From Macrophomina tecta (Eukaryota; Ascomycota; Dothideomycetes; Botryosphaeriales; Botryosphaeriaceae): a DNA stretch of 64,000 nt. The DNA is taken from positions 682,001-746,000 of the forward strand of contig JAKSGN010000022.1 of the NCBI GenBank assembly GCA_024180945.1. Reading direction: 5' to 3'. Under the pieces are notes generated by a model. That model searched no databases, was not told the DNA's origin, and worked only from the letters and a program-made list of their open reading frames with translations. Each line of letters starts with the position of its first letter. The stretch's first letter is position 1. Made by a program: the position numbers and the translations under genes. Below are positions 43,305 through 54,507 of the stretch, in pieces.

Positions 43305-44024
43305 CGCCCGTCAAGTAGCCAAAATAAACTTTTTCAAAGTGCCATAGATATCTAAATGCAAAATCTTGTTTTCTTGTTGCGCGTGTTCGGGATGCTGGAG
43401 AAGTGAAGAGAAAGAGGCAGTGGCCGTCCACGGTGAACGGTTATATACCGCAGAAGCACGCACGGTCAAACGCTGAAGCATACGGCAGAACCAGGATGCA
43501 GGCACAAGTACCCTGCGAAAAGTTTAACCCAGTGCCTGATATCACCTGAGATGTCGGGGTTCCGAAGAGCGTACGGCATGCCGGAGCTTGCAAACCCGTC
43601 GGCATCTTTCGGCATCGGTGCGGCATCGTCGGCATAAACGGCACTCTGCGCCTGCTTCGAACGCCTGTCGGCAGCGTCCGCACCCAAAAAACTACCCTCA
43701 GGTCAACACAGCAATTGCTCATCACTCGGGCCGCAGCGGAGGGCTTAATCTATGGCCGCGCAAATGGCTCGGAGGCTGACGAGGGGCACAATTCGTATAT
43801 ATATATATATCTGCTCATTGCAGGGAAACTATCCACAGAACCCATCGACCAATCCACAGACCACCTCATCAGGCCAAACATCACCAGACTGAGCAATATT
43901 TCCAGACGTCTCGACTAAGAAGCACCACCCACCCACCCAGCCAAGCAAACATCTCCAACCGTTCACGAAAAAAAAAAAAGAAACCGAAAAAGAAAAAGCC
44001 GACCAAACAACACCACAACCAAAA
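43305..44024. other. intergenic region with microsatellites
   Basis: No gene recognised. It carries a short (TA)n run at 43796-43810 and an A12-rich patch near 43968-43980, then the 5' leader of the next gene. Confidence 0.45.
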
Positions 44025-44064
44025 GACGACGACGACGACGACAACAACAACAACAACAACAACA
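44025..44064 (+). repeat. (GAC)n(AAC)n repeat in 5' leader
   Basis: About six GAC units run directly into eight AAC/CAA units that end at the ATG of the small gene at 44065. The same bases are therefore the last 40 nt of its leader. Confidence 0.9.
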
Positions 44065-44361
44065 ATGCCACCAACAACACTCCCCCGCCCCACCTACCTC
44101 CGCAGCATTCTCGCACTCATCCGCAATGCACTCCGTGAAGAGCACCCGGTCGGGCGACAGCCGGCGACGACGACGCCCTACCGGGCGGACTGGCGGGCGG
44201 CGTGGCTTAAGATGGGACGGGCGGCGACACTATACGTGCCGCTGGCGGGGACGGTCATGTTCTGGCCGTACGCGGTGCGCGGGCTGGCGAAGCCGGGCGG
44301 GTTCGGGCACGCGTATCACTTCGGGGGCCCGGTGGCGTGGTGGGAGGAGGAAGGGGAGTGA
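44065..44361 (+). CDS. small hypothetical protein, one possible membrane segment
   Basis: A single exon of 98 aa. The N-terminus is basic and free of acidic residues for the first 24 positions (MPPTTLPRPTYLRSILALIRNALR), which could be a mitochondrial presequence. A hydrophobic segment (AATLYVPLAGTVMFWPYAV, about 53-71) may cross a membrane. The end is aromatic and glycine-rich (GGFGHAYHFGGPVAWW). This size and layout suit a small inner-membrane or respiratory accessory protein, but I do not recognise it. Codon use in the second half is extremely GC-rich. The start is fixed by the ATG right after the CAA repeat. Confidence 0.6.
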   Translation: MPPTTLPRPTYLRSILALIRNALREEHPVGRQPATTTPYRADWRAAWLKMGRAATLYVPLAGTVMFWPYAVRGLAKPGGFGHAYHFGGPVAWWEEEGE

Positions 44362-44982
44362 TTCTGGGAAATGAGTGATTGGTTGGTTGATTAGTTGACG
44401 AGAAAAGCGAGGGGGTTTATCTTGTTGTTTTGAGCGGGGAGGGAGGCGAGAGTGACGGATGGGGAAAGAGAGCAGAGGGCGGCGTTGATGGAGTTCCATG
44501 GGGTCTTCTTTGTTGCACGTTGTATCTCGAAATCTCTCGGAATGGGAAGTAGATTAGGATGTAACGGGGCGAAGGTTTCTTTCTGGTTGAGAAAGGAGAA
44601 ATAATATACTAGAGGAAATAGAGAGTAAAATGCAAAGCCGCATCTAATCCATGAAAACAGTCAGATGCGTGCATTTAATCATACAACACCAACACCAACC
44701 ACTCGCTCTGGGAATGAAATATCATCGACACATGACCGTCGCCGTAAGGATAAGTAGAAAATTCTCCCGCTATAGCGCCTGCACCCCCGCAAAAAAGTTC
44801 CTTTTTCGTGGATCACACATTACTGCCCTCTCGAAACCGCGTCTTGCTAGTCAGACCCGGTGCTTTTCCCGCACTTTCCAAAAGCCATATAGCCCGTCGT
44901 TCGGGACCTTCCATCGGCCCAAATCTTCTTCGACAGAGATTCCCAAGCCCCGATCTCAAAGATCGTCTAGCTTCAATAACGC
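44362..44982. other. convergent intergenic region
   Basis: It contains the 3' ends of the small plus-strand gene and the minus-strand gene. No conserved frame or RNA gene is seen. Confidence 0.45.
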
Positions 44983-45857
44983 TCACCTAGCCGGCTCAAC
45001 TTTTTTCTCCTCGAAATCCGGACTCAAGAGACCAGCAGCAGCAAAGTCCTCGACCGAAGGGCCTTGAGGTATGTCCACGAGGACGGCTGGGTCGCGCTTT
45101 CGCGATTGGAGGAGGGCGGCGCGGTTCTGCAGAGAATATGTGAGCATCCTGTTGAAAACAGTTGATACCAAAAACGTGTGAGAAACACGAGGGAAAGGAA
45201 CACAGATCAGGAAGAGTATGATCCAAAGAGAGAGACAATCACTCCAAAATAGATTTAACAAAAAAAAAAAAAAAACAAAAACAAAAAAAGATAGAGAATC
45301 TCCCGCGCAACTCTCGGGGGGATAAAACACCACGACCCCTTCCCCCCATCTCCACCGTCCCGAGCAACCGAAGCATCCCACATCCCCCAACCCCCCGCCC
45401 AACCAAAAAAAAAAAAAAAAAAAAAACGGCAGGAAAAGACGAATAACAACAAAGCAACAGGACTTACCGCCCCCGTCCCACCGCCCAACCCAAACTCAAC
45501 CAACACCTCCCCCTCCCTCGCCAGATAATCCGGGCTGCTGCCCCCCATATTGCCACCACCACTGCCCTCGCTCCTGCTGGCCGCGCCCGCACCCCCCTTC
45601 TCCCAAGTGCTCGAAGGCCGCATCACCCTGTCCGGCGACGTGGGCGTGCCGTCGATCTCGACGGGGCTGCCGGCGTTGATGGCGGGCGTGGAGGTGTCAA
45701 GGTTCGGGATGAGGGAGCCGCGGACGCGGGTGGTCGTGGTCGTGGTCGTGGTCGTGGTTGTGGTTGCGTGTTGCTGTGCGGGGGAGGGTGTGGGGGTTGT
45801 TGCGGTGGAGGAGGTGGAGGGGTTGTCGGTAGAATTAGTGTTGGCCGGGGACGGCAT
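44983..45857 (-). CDS. hypothetical Ser/Thr/Pro-rich protein
   Basis: Two exons (45857-45468, 45126-44983) joined in phase 0 by a 341-nt intron give 177 aa. The N-terminus is Ser/Thr/Pro-rich with a run of twelve threonines coded by an ACC/ACG repeat. A conserved-looking block follows, RGSLIPNLDTSTPAINAGSP then IDGTPTSPDRVMRPSSTW, and after DYLAREGEVLVEFGLGG the second exon continues NRAALLQSRKRDPAVLVDIP and EDFAAAGLLSPDFEE. I recognise this as a widespread Pezizomycotina protein type without known function. TPTSP-like sites suggest phosphorylation, which is inference. The intron carries two poly(A) runs on the plus strand (45260-45275 and 45405-45426). Confidence 0.68.
45405..45426 (+). repeat. 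poly(A) tract, 22 nt, in an intron
   Basis: The run lies in the intron of the minus-strand hypothetical gene, where it reads as poly(T). A second run of 16 A lies at 45260-45275. Confidence 0.94.
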
Positions 45858-47985
45858 TGTGGTATGGAGGGGGAAGAGGCGGGGTTAGAAGACGTTGCGT
45901 ATGTGGATGTGCGGGGTGGCGGTGGTGTTGCTGTTGTTGCGTGTCTTGGCTGTCCGTGGTGGGTAGTGCTATCGCTGCTGGTGCTGCTAGTAAGGTGGCG
46001 TGTGGTCTCGTGGGCAGTAGATGTGGCGGATGCACTTTTTTTTTTTTTTTTTATTTTTAAAAGTTCGCGCTGGCGGCGACGGCGGGGTTGCTTCGAGATC
46101 AGGGTACGCAGGCGATCGGAATAGTTGAAGCAGCAACAGGCAGCCGTGTTAGCAAGGGAGGGAGAGCGGCAAGGCTGAGGTCGAAGCCTTAGGAAGGCGC
46201 GGAAGGATACGAGAAGAGAAGAAAGCCGGCAAGACCTTCACACGTGAAAGGAGAAGAGAACAGCAGGACAAAAACCGACCAGCGAGAGAGCGTCTCTCCC
46301 CAGCAGGGAACCGCTTGCAAGCGATGACGGACACGCGCCCTGAAAATCACCTTCCTCGACGACCAACGACTGCGCCGCTGATACAAATAAGACCGTCAGG
46401 AAGCGAGCTATGGCACACGAAGGCCGAGAGCGGCACGAACACGCGGAAACGTACGTCTCGGCGGGCTATAGGCATTTATTTATATACCAGTCAATACATG
46501 GAGTATCCACCCCATCCACGCCATCTTGCCGAATGCGGCGGCGTCGGCCCATCCCGTTCAGCTGGCCGGGGATGTTGGAGGAAGAGGAGGAGGCAAAAAA
46601 AAAAAAAAAAAAAAAAAACACACCACAAAACCCGCCGAGCGGTCGCCTCGCACGAGCGTGTGGCGGAGAGGAGGAAGACGACGGGGATGGCCGAAGAGAG
46701 GAGGGGAAAACCGGCCAGGCGGGCGTTGTGTTACTGCTGCCTGGCCGTGGGTGTCCGTCGACGCAGCAGCAGAGGAAGGGCAAAATAGCAGCCGAGGGGC
46801 GGCGTTGTGCAGCTAGCCTGAAGCACAGCGAAGCGGACGGGTAAGTAGATCGACGGGAATGCTCGGCCGGCTCGGCCGCCGCGATGCTGAAGAGGCAGAA
46901 ACGGATGATGTCGAAGACGATACGCGAGCGTGGCTGAGCAAGCAAAGGGAAAGAGAAGCCAGCCAGGCCGACAAGGACGATAGGCAGCCCGCCTTGCATG
47001 CATGCATAGGGCGCGACAACCCCTCCCTTCGGCCGGGCCTGCCGCCAGTTTCAGCTGCCGCATGCGAGCTGGCATGTATTCGCTCGCGAGCCAAATCTGT
47101 ATCACAATCCTGCCGCTGCAGGGTGAGAGTGGGATACGTCCGCCTCACCACAGCACCCAGCACCAGCCAACCGTCTGGGAATAATCCAGCGACGACTACG
47201 CGGCACAGCAGCAGCAGCAGCACCACCACCACCACCGCAGTATCCGCCACTCGGCAAAAATAGCATCATCCTCGTCAGCGCTCTCGATTACGACGGTCTT
47301 TTTTTTTTTTGTCTATCAACGTGATTACAACCAGTGGCGAGTGAGGCTGAGCAGCAGCCCCATCTTCTATCCCCATCCAGCTGGTCACACTGTGAACCAA
47401 GCGTAACCCTGCCACCTCCCCAAAACCATCATTGTGCCTCCTCCCTCCTTGTCTTCTCCACATGTCCGTCTGCAAAGAAGTGAAAATCGCAAAGAAAAAC
47501 AGACTAGCAGCAACCAAACCGAGCGGGCTAGCGCAACGCACCGCCCGTGAAAAGCAAATTTTAAAAAGTTAAAGAAAAAAAAAAAAAACTAGAGTACACA
47601 TTAAATGTCGGCGGTTGGGTGGTATCATGAACAAAGCCAGGAAGAGAGGTCCGCCAACAAACCTTGCCCCCCGTGCCCCATCAACGCTAAGCGAAAAACG
47701 ACTATGGAAAAGGAAACGGTTGTGAGTGTGCTCGCAGACGAGAGTGGGAGGGGTCAGGAGAGAATAAAGAGAGAAATAATCAGAGCGTGAAACAGGCAAA
47801 GCCTGCATAGATGCAACCCCATAAAGCGCGCTTCATGTGTGAATCGTATGCCAGCAGAATGATCGACAAGAACTGAACGGTAATAGAATCCCAAAATACG
47901 CCTGGTGCGCCATGCCGAGGTGCCCGCTCGCATTTGTACATTTGCTCATTAGAAAACCCGGAATCGACCCACCTGTCGCTCAAGC
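45858..47985. other. 2.1 kb gene-poor region rich in homopolymers
   Basis: No convincing gene is found. Poly(T) at 46036-46052, poly(A) at 46595-46618 (24 nt), poly(T) near 47299-47310 and poly(A) near 47574-47587 are present. A short CAG/CAC repeat lies at about 47206-47237. A 134-codon ATG frame at 46859-47263 has repetitive, non-conserved composition and is not called. Confidence 0.5.
46595..46618 (+). repeat. poly(A) tract, 24 nt
   Basis: An uninterrupted run in the gene-poor region between the Ser/Thr/Pro-rich protein gene and RAX2. Confidence 0.95.
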
Positions 47986-50900
47986 TCAGAGCCTTTCCGG
48001 CCCCCCGGGATTGTCCAGGTGGCCGAGAATGTGCTCAGGCGGAATGCGACTCATGTTGGCGTTCTTGTCTCCCATTTGAGTGGGTGCCGGTACGTAGCCT
48101 TCACGCGCCCTGCGGATGCGTTCGGCTGCGATGCCAGCCACGACTAACAGCATGATGAGCGCCAGGGCAATCGCGAGAGCGATCAGCACAACAAGGCCAA
48201 GTGCGAGGTTGCCACCTAAAAATACGTCAGTAAAACATCAAGACGCCCGGCAACCTTGCACAACTTACCGCTTGATCGGAACACGTTCTGCGGCTTTTCA
48301 ACAAACACTTGCGAGAGGCTGCCTTGGCCGTTGTTTGCCGTGGTAGAGAGGATGAAGGGCTGAAACCCCGTGCCGTTGTACACCACGGCCGAGGCGTTGC
48401 CAAATCCAGGAAGGACCAGCTCGCCGAGCACCATGAGGACCTTGTCTTTGTCGATGTTGTCACTCGACTCGTGGTTCTCCGAGACCGAGAAGACCTGGAG
48501 ACCGCGAACAATCGAGCCTTCGCCGAGGTCTTGCCCAACCGAGATCCAGTCATCGGCATTCTTTCCTGTCAGCATGACAAAAGCAGAGCCGTTGGACGCT
48601 GCGCCGGCGACCCAGAACTGTGTGCCGTCACTGTTGGCTGCTGTGATTGCATCGACGGGCCCAGGAACCTGTTCAGAGCCCGGCAGGGTCGTGAATTGAG
48701 AATTTTTGGCAGTGTAGGTGATTAGCGATGTAGTGTTGTCTTCCACAGTGAGGTTGCCACCCAGGATGAGTTCGTTTTGCGTAACCCAGAGCATCGAAGA
48801 CACCGTGCCGCTGAGACCACTGCCGGGAGTAACCCACTGTCCACGGTCCGTTGCGTAGACACAGAGAGCAGGGCATGCGAGCGCACCGGCGGAGTCGAAT
48901 TCGCCACCAACGTAGACGTCGACAGAAGAAGGCCTGGGTGCGACGGCGTTGACCGACACATCGCCATCACTACGTTGAAGCGCCTGAGGCTGAGTGGCAG
49001 TGAAATCCGCCGTTGCAAGGCTATAGGAAAACAGACCATTGAGGCTGGTACCGCTAGCGTTACCGGTAAACCTACCACCGACCCAGAGAGTCGAGTCGGC
49101 CGACTGCGTGGCCAGAGAAACGATCGTGGCAGATGCGTCCAATTGATCGCCGAGACCTGAAACCTGGTTCGAATTGGACGTGTTGACGAAAAGCAGGTTG
49201 TTAATCTCAGAACCATCGGACCCCGTAGCTGCGAAGTGGCCTCCGATGATGGTGATGTTGAGGCTGCTCTGTTCGTAGACAAGGCCTGTAACAACCCCTG
49301 TGACGTTCTGATTGCTTGTAGACCGCTTAGCCAGGCTTGAACTCGAGGCTGCCTCGGGCTCGATTGCAATGGGGTAGCGCTGCAGGCCGAGCTGTTTCGA
49401 GTTGATCAGGCCGACAGCACCACTCGCTTCCAATGCCTGAGACGACACGGCTCCTGCGTACAGGGTATCGGAGTCAGGCACATCGGTGAAAGAAGTGAGC
49501 TGACCTGATATGGCGATAGCCTGGACGGCGAGGTTGTGAACCCAATTCCGCCTTGACGGTGACCAAAGCGCGACACCTTCAACTGGGAAGGTTCTGTTGT
49601 CACCGAATTCTCGGACCCCGGTGATTTCTCCGCTCAGGGCAATAACGTCCTCTGGGCCGTCACTTGTGAGATTGACAGAGAGAGGGACGATGTGGGAAAC
49701 GCTGCCATTAATGCCAGCGCCCAAGGCAGACCAAGAATTGTCCGAAGTCGAGTACAGTGCGACGCCATTAAGTCCCTCCGTGTTGCCAGTCGCAGTCTTC
49801 GTAAAGTTACCACCAACGTACAAATCCGTACCGTTGATGTAGAGAGTCCGGACTTCGCTATCAAGTCCACCATCAGCAAGAGAGACGGTCGCATTGTCCC
49901 TGATAGCAAATATGTAACTGAAGTTGCTGTTCGAGAAATTGCCACCAATATAGATTGCCGTGTCATCGGTGACCATCGCATTGATACCGGCGGAATCGCT
50001 GAGTTCCGTCCCTGCAGTGTCGATGACGGAAGCCGAGAAGTCGTCACTGACTGTGGCGGCATTGGGGTTGTACTCAAAGAGGCCGTTCAGACCACCGGAT
50101 GAGGCACTCATAAGCTCAAAACGCACACGCTGGGCGACGACAGTAAGAGGCCCAGTCTGGCCGTCGGCGGGTGTGAGCGTAACGGATGGACGGAATGAGC
50201 CCGAAATCGCATCCACGTGGCCGCTGTAGATTGTATCGTACTTGTCGAACCAATTCGTCTGGAAAAGGGTTGTTGATATCGGATCGCTTGCTGAGCTGGT
50301 ACTATTTCCCATAGCTACTGTGACATTGACCTGTCCACGGGTTTCGCAAGTCCCATCCTGCCTGCATCCGGGGGTGTACATGCGGACAGTATAGTTGCCA
50401 GACTGCTGAATGTTTGGCTGGAAAACGACTGAAGCAGAGCTGCTGTTGACGGCTACACCTTCTGCAAAGGTCGCGGCGAGCCACTCTGAGCTACTATTTT
50501 GCGAGGGGTGAGCTGCCCAGGAGCCAGTAGTGGTAGAAGCAGCAGACATGCTTGAGCTTTCGCAGGTGGGCCTATTAAAGCTATCGATGGCGTATGCGTA
50601 GATGTCGTCCTGGAACAACTCGATACCTGCCAGTCCACCTCCGCTGCCATAGTACTCGCTAATGTCAATGCGGAAAGAGTTCATGCCGACCATGTTGACG
50701 AAATGGAAGTCCTGGTAGGACGTGTTTCCCTGAGGCAACGGGCAACGAGCATCACAAGTGATGTTGTTGCCATTGGAGTCGACGTGCGTGAAGTTCATGA
50801 TTCCTCCGTCGGGCAGAGCCGTAAAACGCCAAGTCTTGGTTCCGCGGCCATCCTGGTCGGTGTTGTACAGGCGGAGTTTGGTAGGTTGGAATCCAAAACC

Positions 50901-51749
50901 AAATTGAGCCAGCCAGCTTCCGGCCGAGTTGTCCTCCAATAACCATACATTGCCGGATCCGCCCTGTCCATCTTTGCAAATAATATTTCTGGGATCGCTG
51001 AAACCTGACTGTGAAGAAGAGGGTGTTGCACTGATGTTTCCAGAGGCCAGGGGAATCATCTGTTGGTCCTTCTCCTTCGGGGTGGTGGTATTTCCAAGGC
51101 CGTCAAAGTTTCCCCCGAAAACGATATGTCCGTCGGAACTCTTGACGATGGAGGACACGGGTCCGTTGAATCCGGCAAATGGGAGGACCTGCCAGTCTTC
51201 CTTCCAAGCGACGGCGTTTGTGGAATTCAGGGCGGAAAATGAGCCACCAACGTAGACCGTTCCCGTATTGGAGTCGCAAAACAAGCTCTTGACATTGCCG
51301 GTTAATCCCTCCATGGGCGTGATTTCGGACGTGTTTGGGTTGAATAATGCAACACCCTGTGTCTCGACGTTGCCTAAGCTGGTAAAATTCCCTCCGACAA
51401 CGATGCCGCCAAAGGTTCCGTCCTGCTTCACATACGAGCACATGGCATCGATGTTTGCATCTCCAATTGCGACGTTAGTGAAGGCGCCGTTGGGGAAGCG
51501 CCCCAAGACGGCCTGGCTGCCATTGGTGAGGTAGGTATTTTGTTCCTGGCCGACCCACTCGTAGATGGAGAGCGCATCGAAATTACCTGCAAGGGCGACG
51601 CGGCCCAGTTCGGAAATGTCGATGTTGGGTGACTGGACGGAGGTGAAGGAGATGGCGTGGGCTGTGGGAGCGCCGACCAGGGCTGCGGAAAGTAGAGCCG
51701 TCGCGAACTTGCCGGCCGACATGCCTAGCGATGAGGAAGGGGTCCTCAT
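47986..51749 (-). CDS. RAX2: RAX2-like cortical polarity protein
   Basis: A long exon (51749-48269) and a short one (48215-47986) give 1236 aa, the usual Rax2 length. Rax2 is a type I plasma-membrane glycoprotein that marks cell poles for bud-site or hyphal-tip selection with Rax1. The start at 51749 gives a signal peptide (FATALLSAALVGAPTAHA, cleavage near residue 32) followed by ISFTSVQSPNID. The ectodomain has repeated beta-propeller-like units with the signature VGGNF/GGSF/AGNF (for example GIVVGGNFTSLGN, VYVGGSFSALN, IYIGGNFSNSN, LYVGGNFT), each often followed by GVALYS/NPNT. Many N-x-S/T sites are present. The second exon encodes the membrane span (LVVLIALAIALALIMLLVVA) and a short basic tail. 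The open frame extends 99 codons upstream but looks like leader sequence. Confidence 0.93.
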
Positions 51750-53370
51750 GGCCTGAGCCGGCGGCGACGGGGTGTGGTGCGTGGGAGGCAGTGCGGAGGG
51801 CGCGGGCGTGGTTGGTGTTGAAGAAGTCGGAGGGGGTTCAGTGGTGACGGAAGCACGACATGCCGGGGCGGAAAGCTGGTTGTAAGGTACCCGGCGCGCA
51901 AACGGGAGGTGGTGAAGCAGGCGAATGGGAAGCGACGCGCAAGGTCGGAAACAAGGCGGGCCCGGTACGACGGCGCCAGGGGAAGACGTGGCGTCGGGGT
52001 GATGATAACGAATGACTGTGGGTGAGAGGATGTGATGGAAAAACAAAGAGAGCGGCGGACGTCGACGGACGTGCGAGTCGGACTGCCGGTCGGTCGTGGA
52101 GACGGAGAGAAGGATGGAGTTCAGATCTTCTCTGCAGCGCGCAGAGTCAGCGGCGCGCTCGCAAAGCAGCTTGAGACGCTCGCGCCAGCCCCAAGTTAGA
52201 TGAGCTCCTTTGAGGGCCTAAGCCCCGGCCGACGCGCAGTTGGCTCAAGGGCCCACTTCGCGCGGTGCACGGAACGCCTGCCCTGACAGGTCTGCAGCCA
52301 AAACCAGCGCGCCAACGCCAGCCGTTGGATGCGCGCCGCAAGGGAGGCAGGCGTTGTGCTGCTCCACGCTCGTCTCCCACGCTACACCGACATCGCCTGG
52401 CGCTGCCCCCGCCCACTCTATCCCGACCTCGCCGGCTGGCTTGCTGGCTGGCTCGCTGCCTTGCTGGCCGCGCGCCGCCCTACCAAGCCCGCGCCGCTCC
52501 TCAGCTCGTGTGCATGCGCGGACATCCCGGATGTGGTTCATTACTTCGGGGCCTGGCCTCCCCTGGGATGGCCAATCACAGCGCCCGCTTCCCACTGGGC
52601 CTCGCTGCGGCAACCGGCATCTTCCTCAGTTTCCCCCATATCCATCTGCGCTCCCGTCTTGTGCCTGCCTCAACCTTATGCCATTTGCTGCATGCAATCC
52701 GCACATACAGGAGATCGCATCTGCCCGCCGTCATCTAACAGGCTTCGCCTCAGGAGCTGTTAATTGGCGATCTGCAGGGCGGCCGATCTGGAAGCTTCGC
52801 ACATGCCCACCTCCACTCTTTTCCCTGGCCCTACTTGCCGAGCCGCCCTTCTCCCAAAACTGTGCTCTTCTGCAGCTTGCATCATGTGCAAGCGCTCACC
52901 ACTGCATCTCTAAGACGCTGTCTCGCACACGTCTTGCCACCGCGGAAACAAAGATGCGCTGTGTGACATGTACGACTCCAGCCCGCCTTGGGATATTGGC
53001 ATTGCCGAAACACCAGCCTCCCCCATCCACCACTCCCCAAGCCCTTTTAAGAAGCTCGTCGCCGGGCGTTGATGCCCCGAGAAACAGGAGGACATGCAGA
53101 AGAGATCCAATTCGTACTATCTAGTGTTTCCGGCGGCAGCCGGCTGTGCCGATCTTAAGCTCATCGTGAACTAATACGCTGGAGAACTCATTTCTAGCAG
53201 TGCTTCGATAAACACAGCAGCAGCGTGCAGGGGACTCCGTACCACAGTCTCAGATGCCCATGTGCTGCACAATCGAGCGCATCCTTGCAAAGACTACCAT
53301 GCCAATCCATCAGTCCTTTTCGTGAAGTCGTTACCAGCATTGCGTCGTAACAGGTACGCTGGCCTCTTGT
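51750..53370. other. intergenic region, 1.6 kb
   Basis: It holds the RAX2 promoter and 5' leader, and sequence downstream of the LanC-like gene. A 294-codon plus-strand open frame from 52240 has no conserved features and overlaps other open frames in this GC-rich DNA, so it is not called. Confidence 0.45.
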
Positions 53371-54507
53371 CTAGATGTCATTGTAGCCCAAGAATCTTTT
53401 CTCAAGATGCTTGTCCGCCACCGCCCACGTCCATGCCCGGCCAGCCTCTCCGCACCACAAGGCGGACGGATCGTCTGACTTTTCCATCATGCCGTCCTTC
53501 TCCATCTGCTTGATCTCGTGCCCGGTGGTAAAGGTGAGGAAATGCTCGAACTCGGGGTCCTCTAGCGCGAGCGCGTTGCCGGATATACCGTGACACAAGC
53601 ATGGCTCCTTTGTCAGAAGGCCGCGCTCGAGGATGCATTCCTGGCCTCGTTTGATTGCTCTCCCGATACGGTCCTGCATCTTCGGAAAATACTGCTTGAT
53701 CGACTGGAGCGAAGCGACGACGCCAGGAGCGCCATGGCAGAACTGCACAAGACGGTCCTTGCCCGGCGGAATGGAAGAAGGCCAGTTGCCGCTATCATAC
53801 TGATAGCTGAGAACAGCTCCCAAGTCCGCTTCCAGCTTTGGTGCCATGGCAGGATCGGTGAGTACGATCTGCGTAATGATGCCAATCGTGCCATGTACTG
53901 CACCGAGGTAGGCCTTTCCGTGCCACTTCCAGGGCCGGGGAGAGTCCATGATCGCGTCGATTATCTCATCGCTGGTATCATCGAGCAGCTCTTTCGTCTC
54001 TTCATCATCCTCGAAGGAAGCCCTCACGAGTCGCAGAAGGTAGAGGTAACCCGCACGCCCATACAGCCATTCATTCCCGGCGTCCTCATCAGCAGTCACA
54101 GCGGCATAGTTGCACAGCTCCTTGGCCATGTCCGCGTCTTTTGCAGAGGCAGCACCAAGAGCGAGGAGAGCCATGATGTCGTCGGACACTCCACATTTGT
54201 TGGTAGAGGGGCCAGGGTAGCTCTTCATGTGTTTCTGAGCGAGCTCAAGGTATGCGGCAGACCAAGAACCAAGCGGGTAATCACCAATGGTCATCTCTGG
54301 GTAAAGCTGCTGCAGGCGGAAGAAGAGGAATGACACGCTGATAGGGCCATAATAGAGACCGCCTTTCGGAGGAACCTCTTCCGGCGGGTAATCGTTCACC
54401 AAACGAACGAGAGAGGCTGTAAGCTGCTTGTAGGGATCCCTGCGAGACAGAGGTTGATCGTTGCGGAAATAGCGCGGGAGCGCTTTCGGTTGCGCCGCGG
54501 TAGTCAT
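53371..54507 (-). CDS. LanC-like protein
   Basis: A single exon of 378 aa from the ATG at 54507. The fold is the double alpha-barrel of LanC cyclases and eukaryotic LANCL proteins. Repeated GxxG-type helical hairpins are visible (KGGLYYGPISVSFLF, YGRAGYLYLLRL, AYLGAVHGTIGI, FCHGAPGVVASL, CLCHGISGNALAL, WCGEAGRAW). The zinc site is intact: C257-H258 in FCHGAPG and C305-H306 in CLCHG, with H205 in AVHGTIG. Bacterial LanC makes thioether rings in lantibiotics, and mammalian LANCLs bind glutathione and add it to dehydrated residues in damaged phosphoproteins. Which activity applies here is unknown. No LanB-like dehydratase or precursor peptide is nearby, so a lantibiotic role is unlikely. Confidence 0.92.
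   Translation of the reverse strand: MTTAAQPKALPRYFRNDQPLSRRDPYKQLTASLVRLVNDYPPEEVPPKGGLYYGPISVSFLFFRLQQLYPEMTIGDYPLGSWSAAYLELAQKHMKSYPGPSTNKCGVSDDIMALLALGAASAKDADMAKELCNYAAVTADEDAGNEWLYGRAGYLYLLRLVRASFEDDEETKELLDDTSDEIIDAIMDSPRPWKWHGKAYLGAVHGTIGIITQIVLTDPAMAPKLEADLGAVLSYQYDSGNWPSSIPPGKDRLVQFCHGAPGVVASLQSIKQYFPKMQDRIGRAIKRGQECILERGLLTKEPCLCHGISGNALALEDPEFEHFLTFTTGHEIKQMEKDGMMEKSDDPSALWCGEAGRAWTWAVADKHLEKRFLGYNDI

Noticed and set aside
46859..47263. ATG-initiated 134-codon frame
   Set aside because: Ends in Ser/Thr repeats from a CAG/CAC microsatellite, overlaps other open frames and has no conserved block.
52240..53124. 294-codon plus-strand frame between RAX2 and the LanC-like gene
   Set aside because: GC-rich DNA leaves three plus frames open at once here; composition is Pro/Ser/Cys-rich with no conserved block, and the frame starts in the RAX2 promoter.
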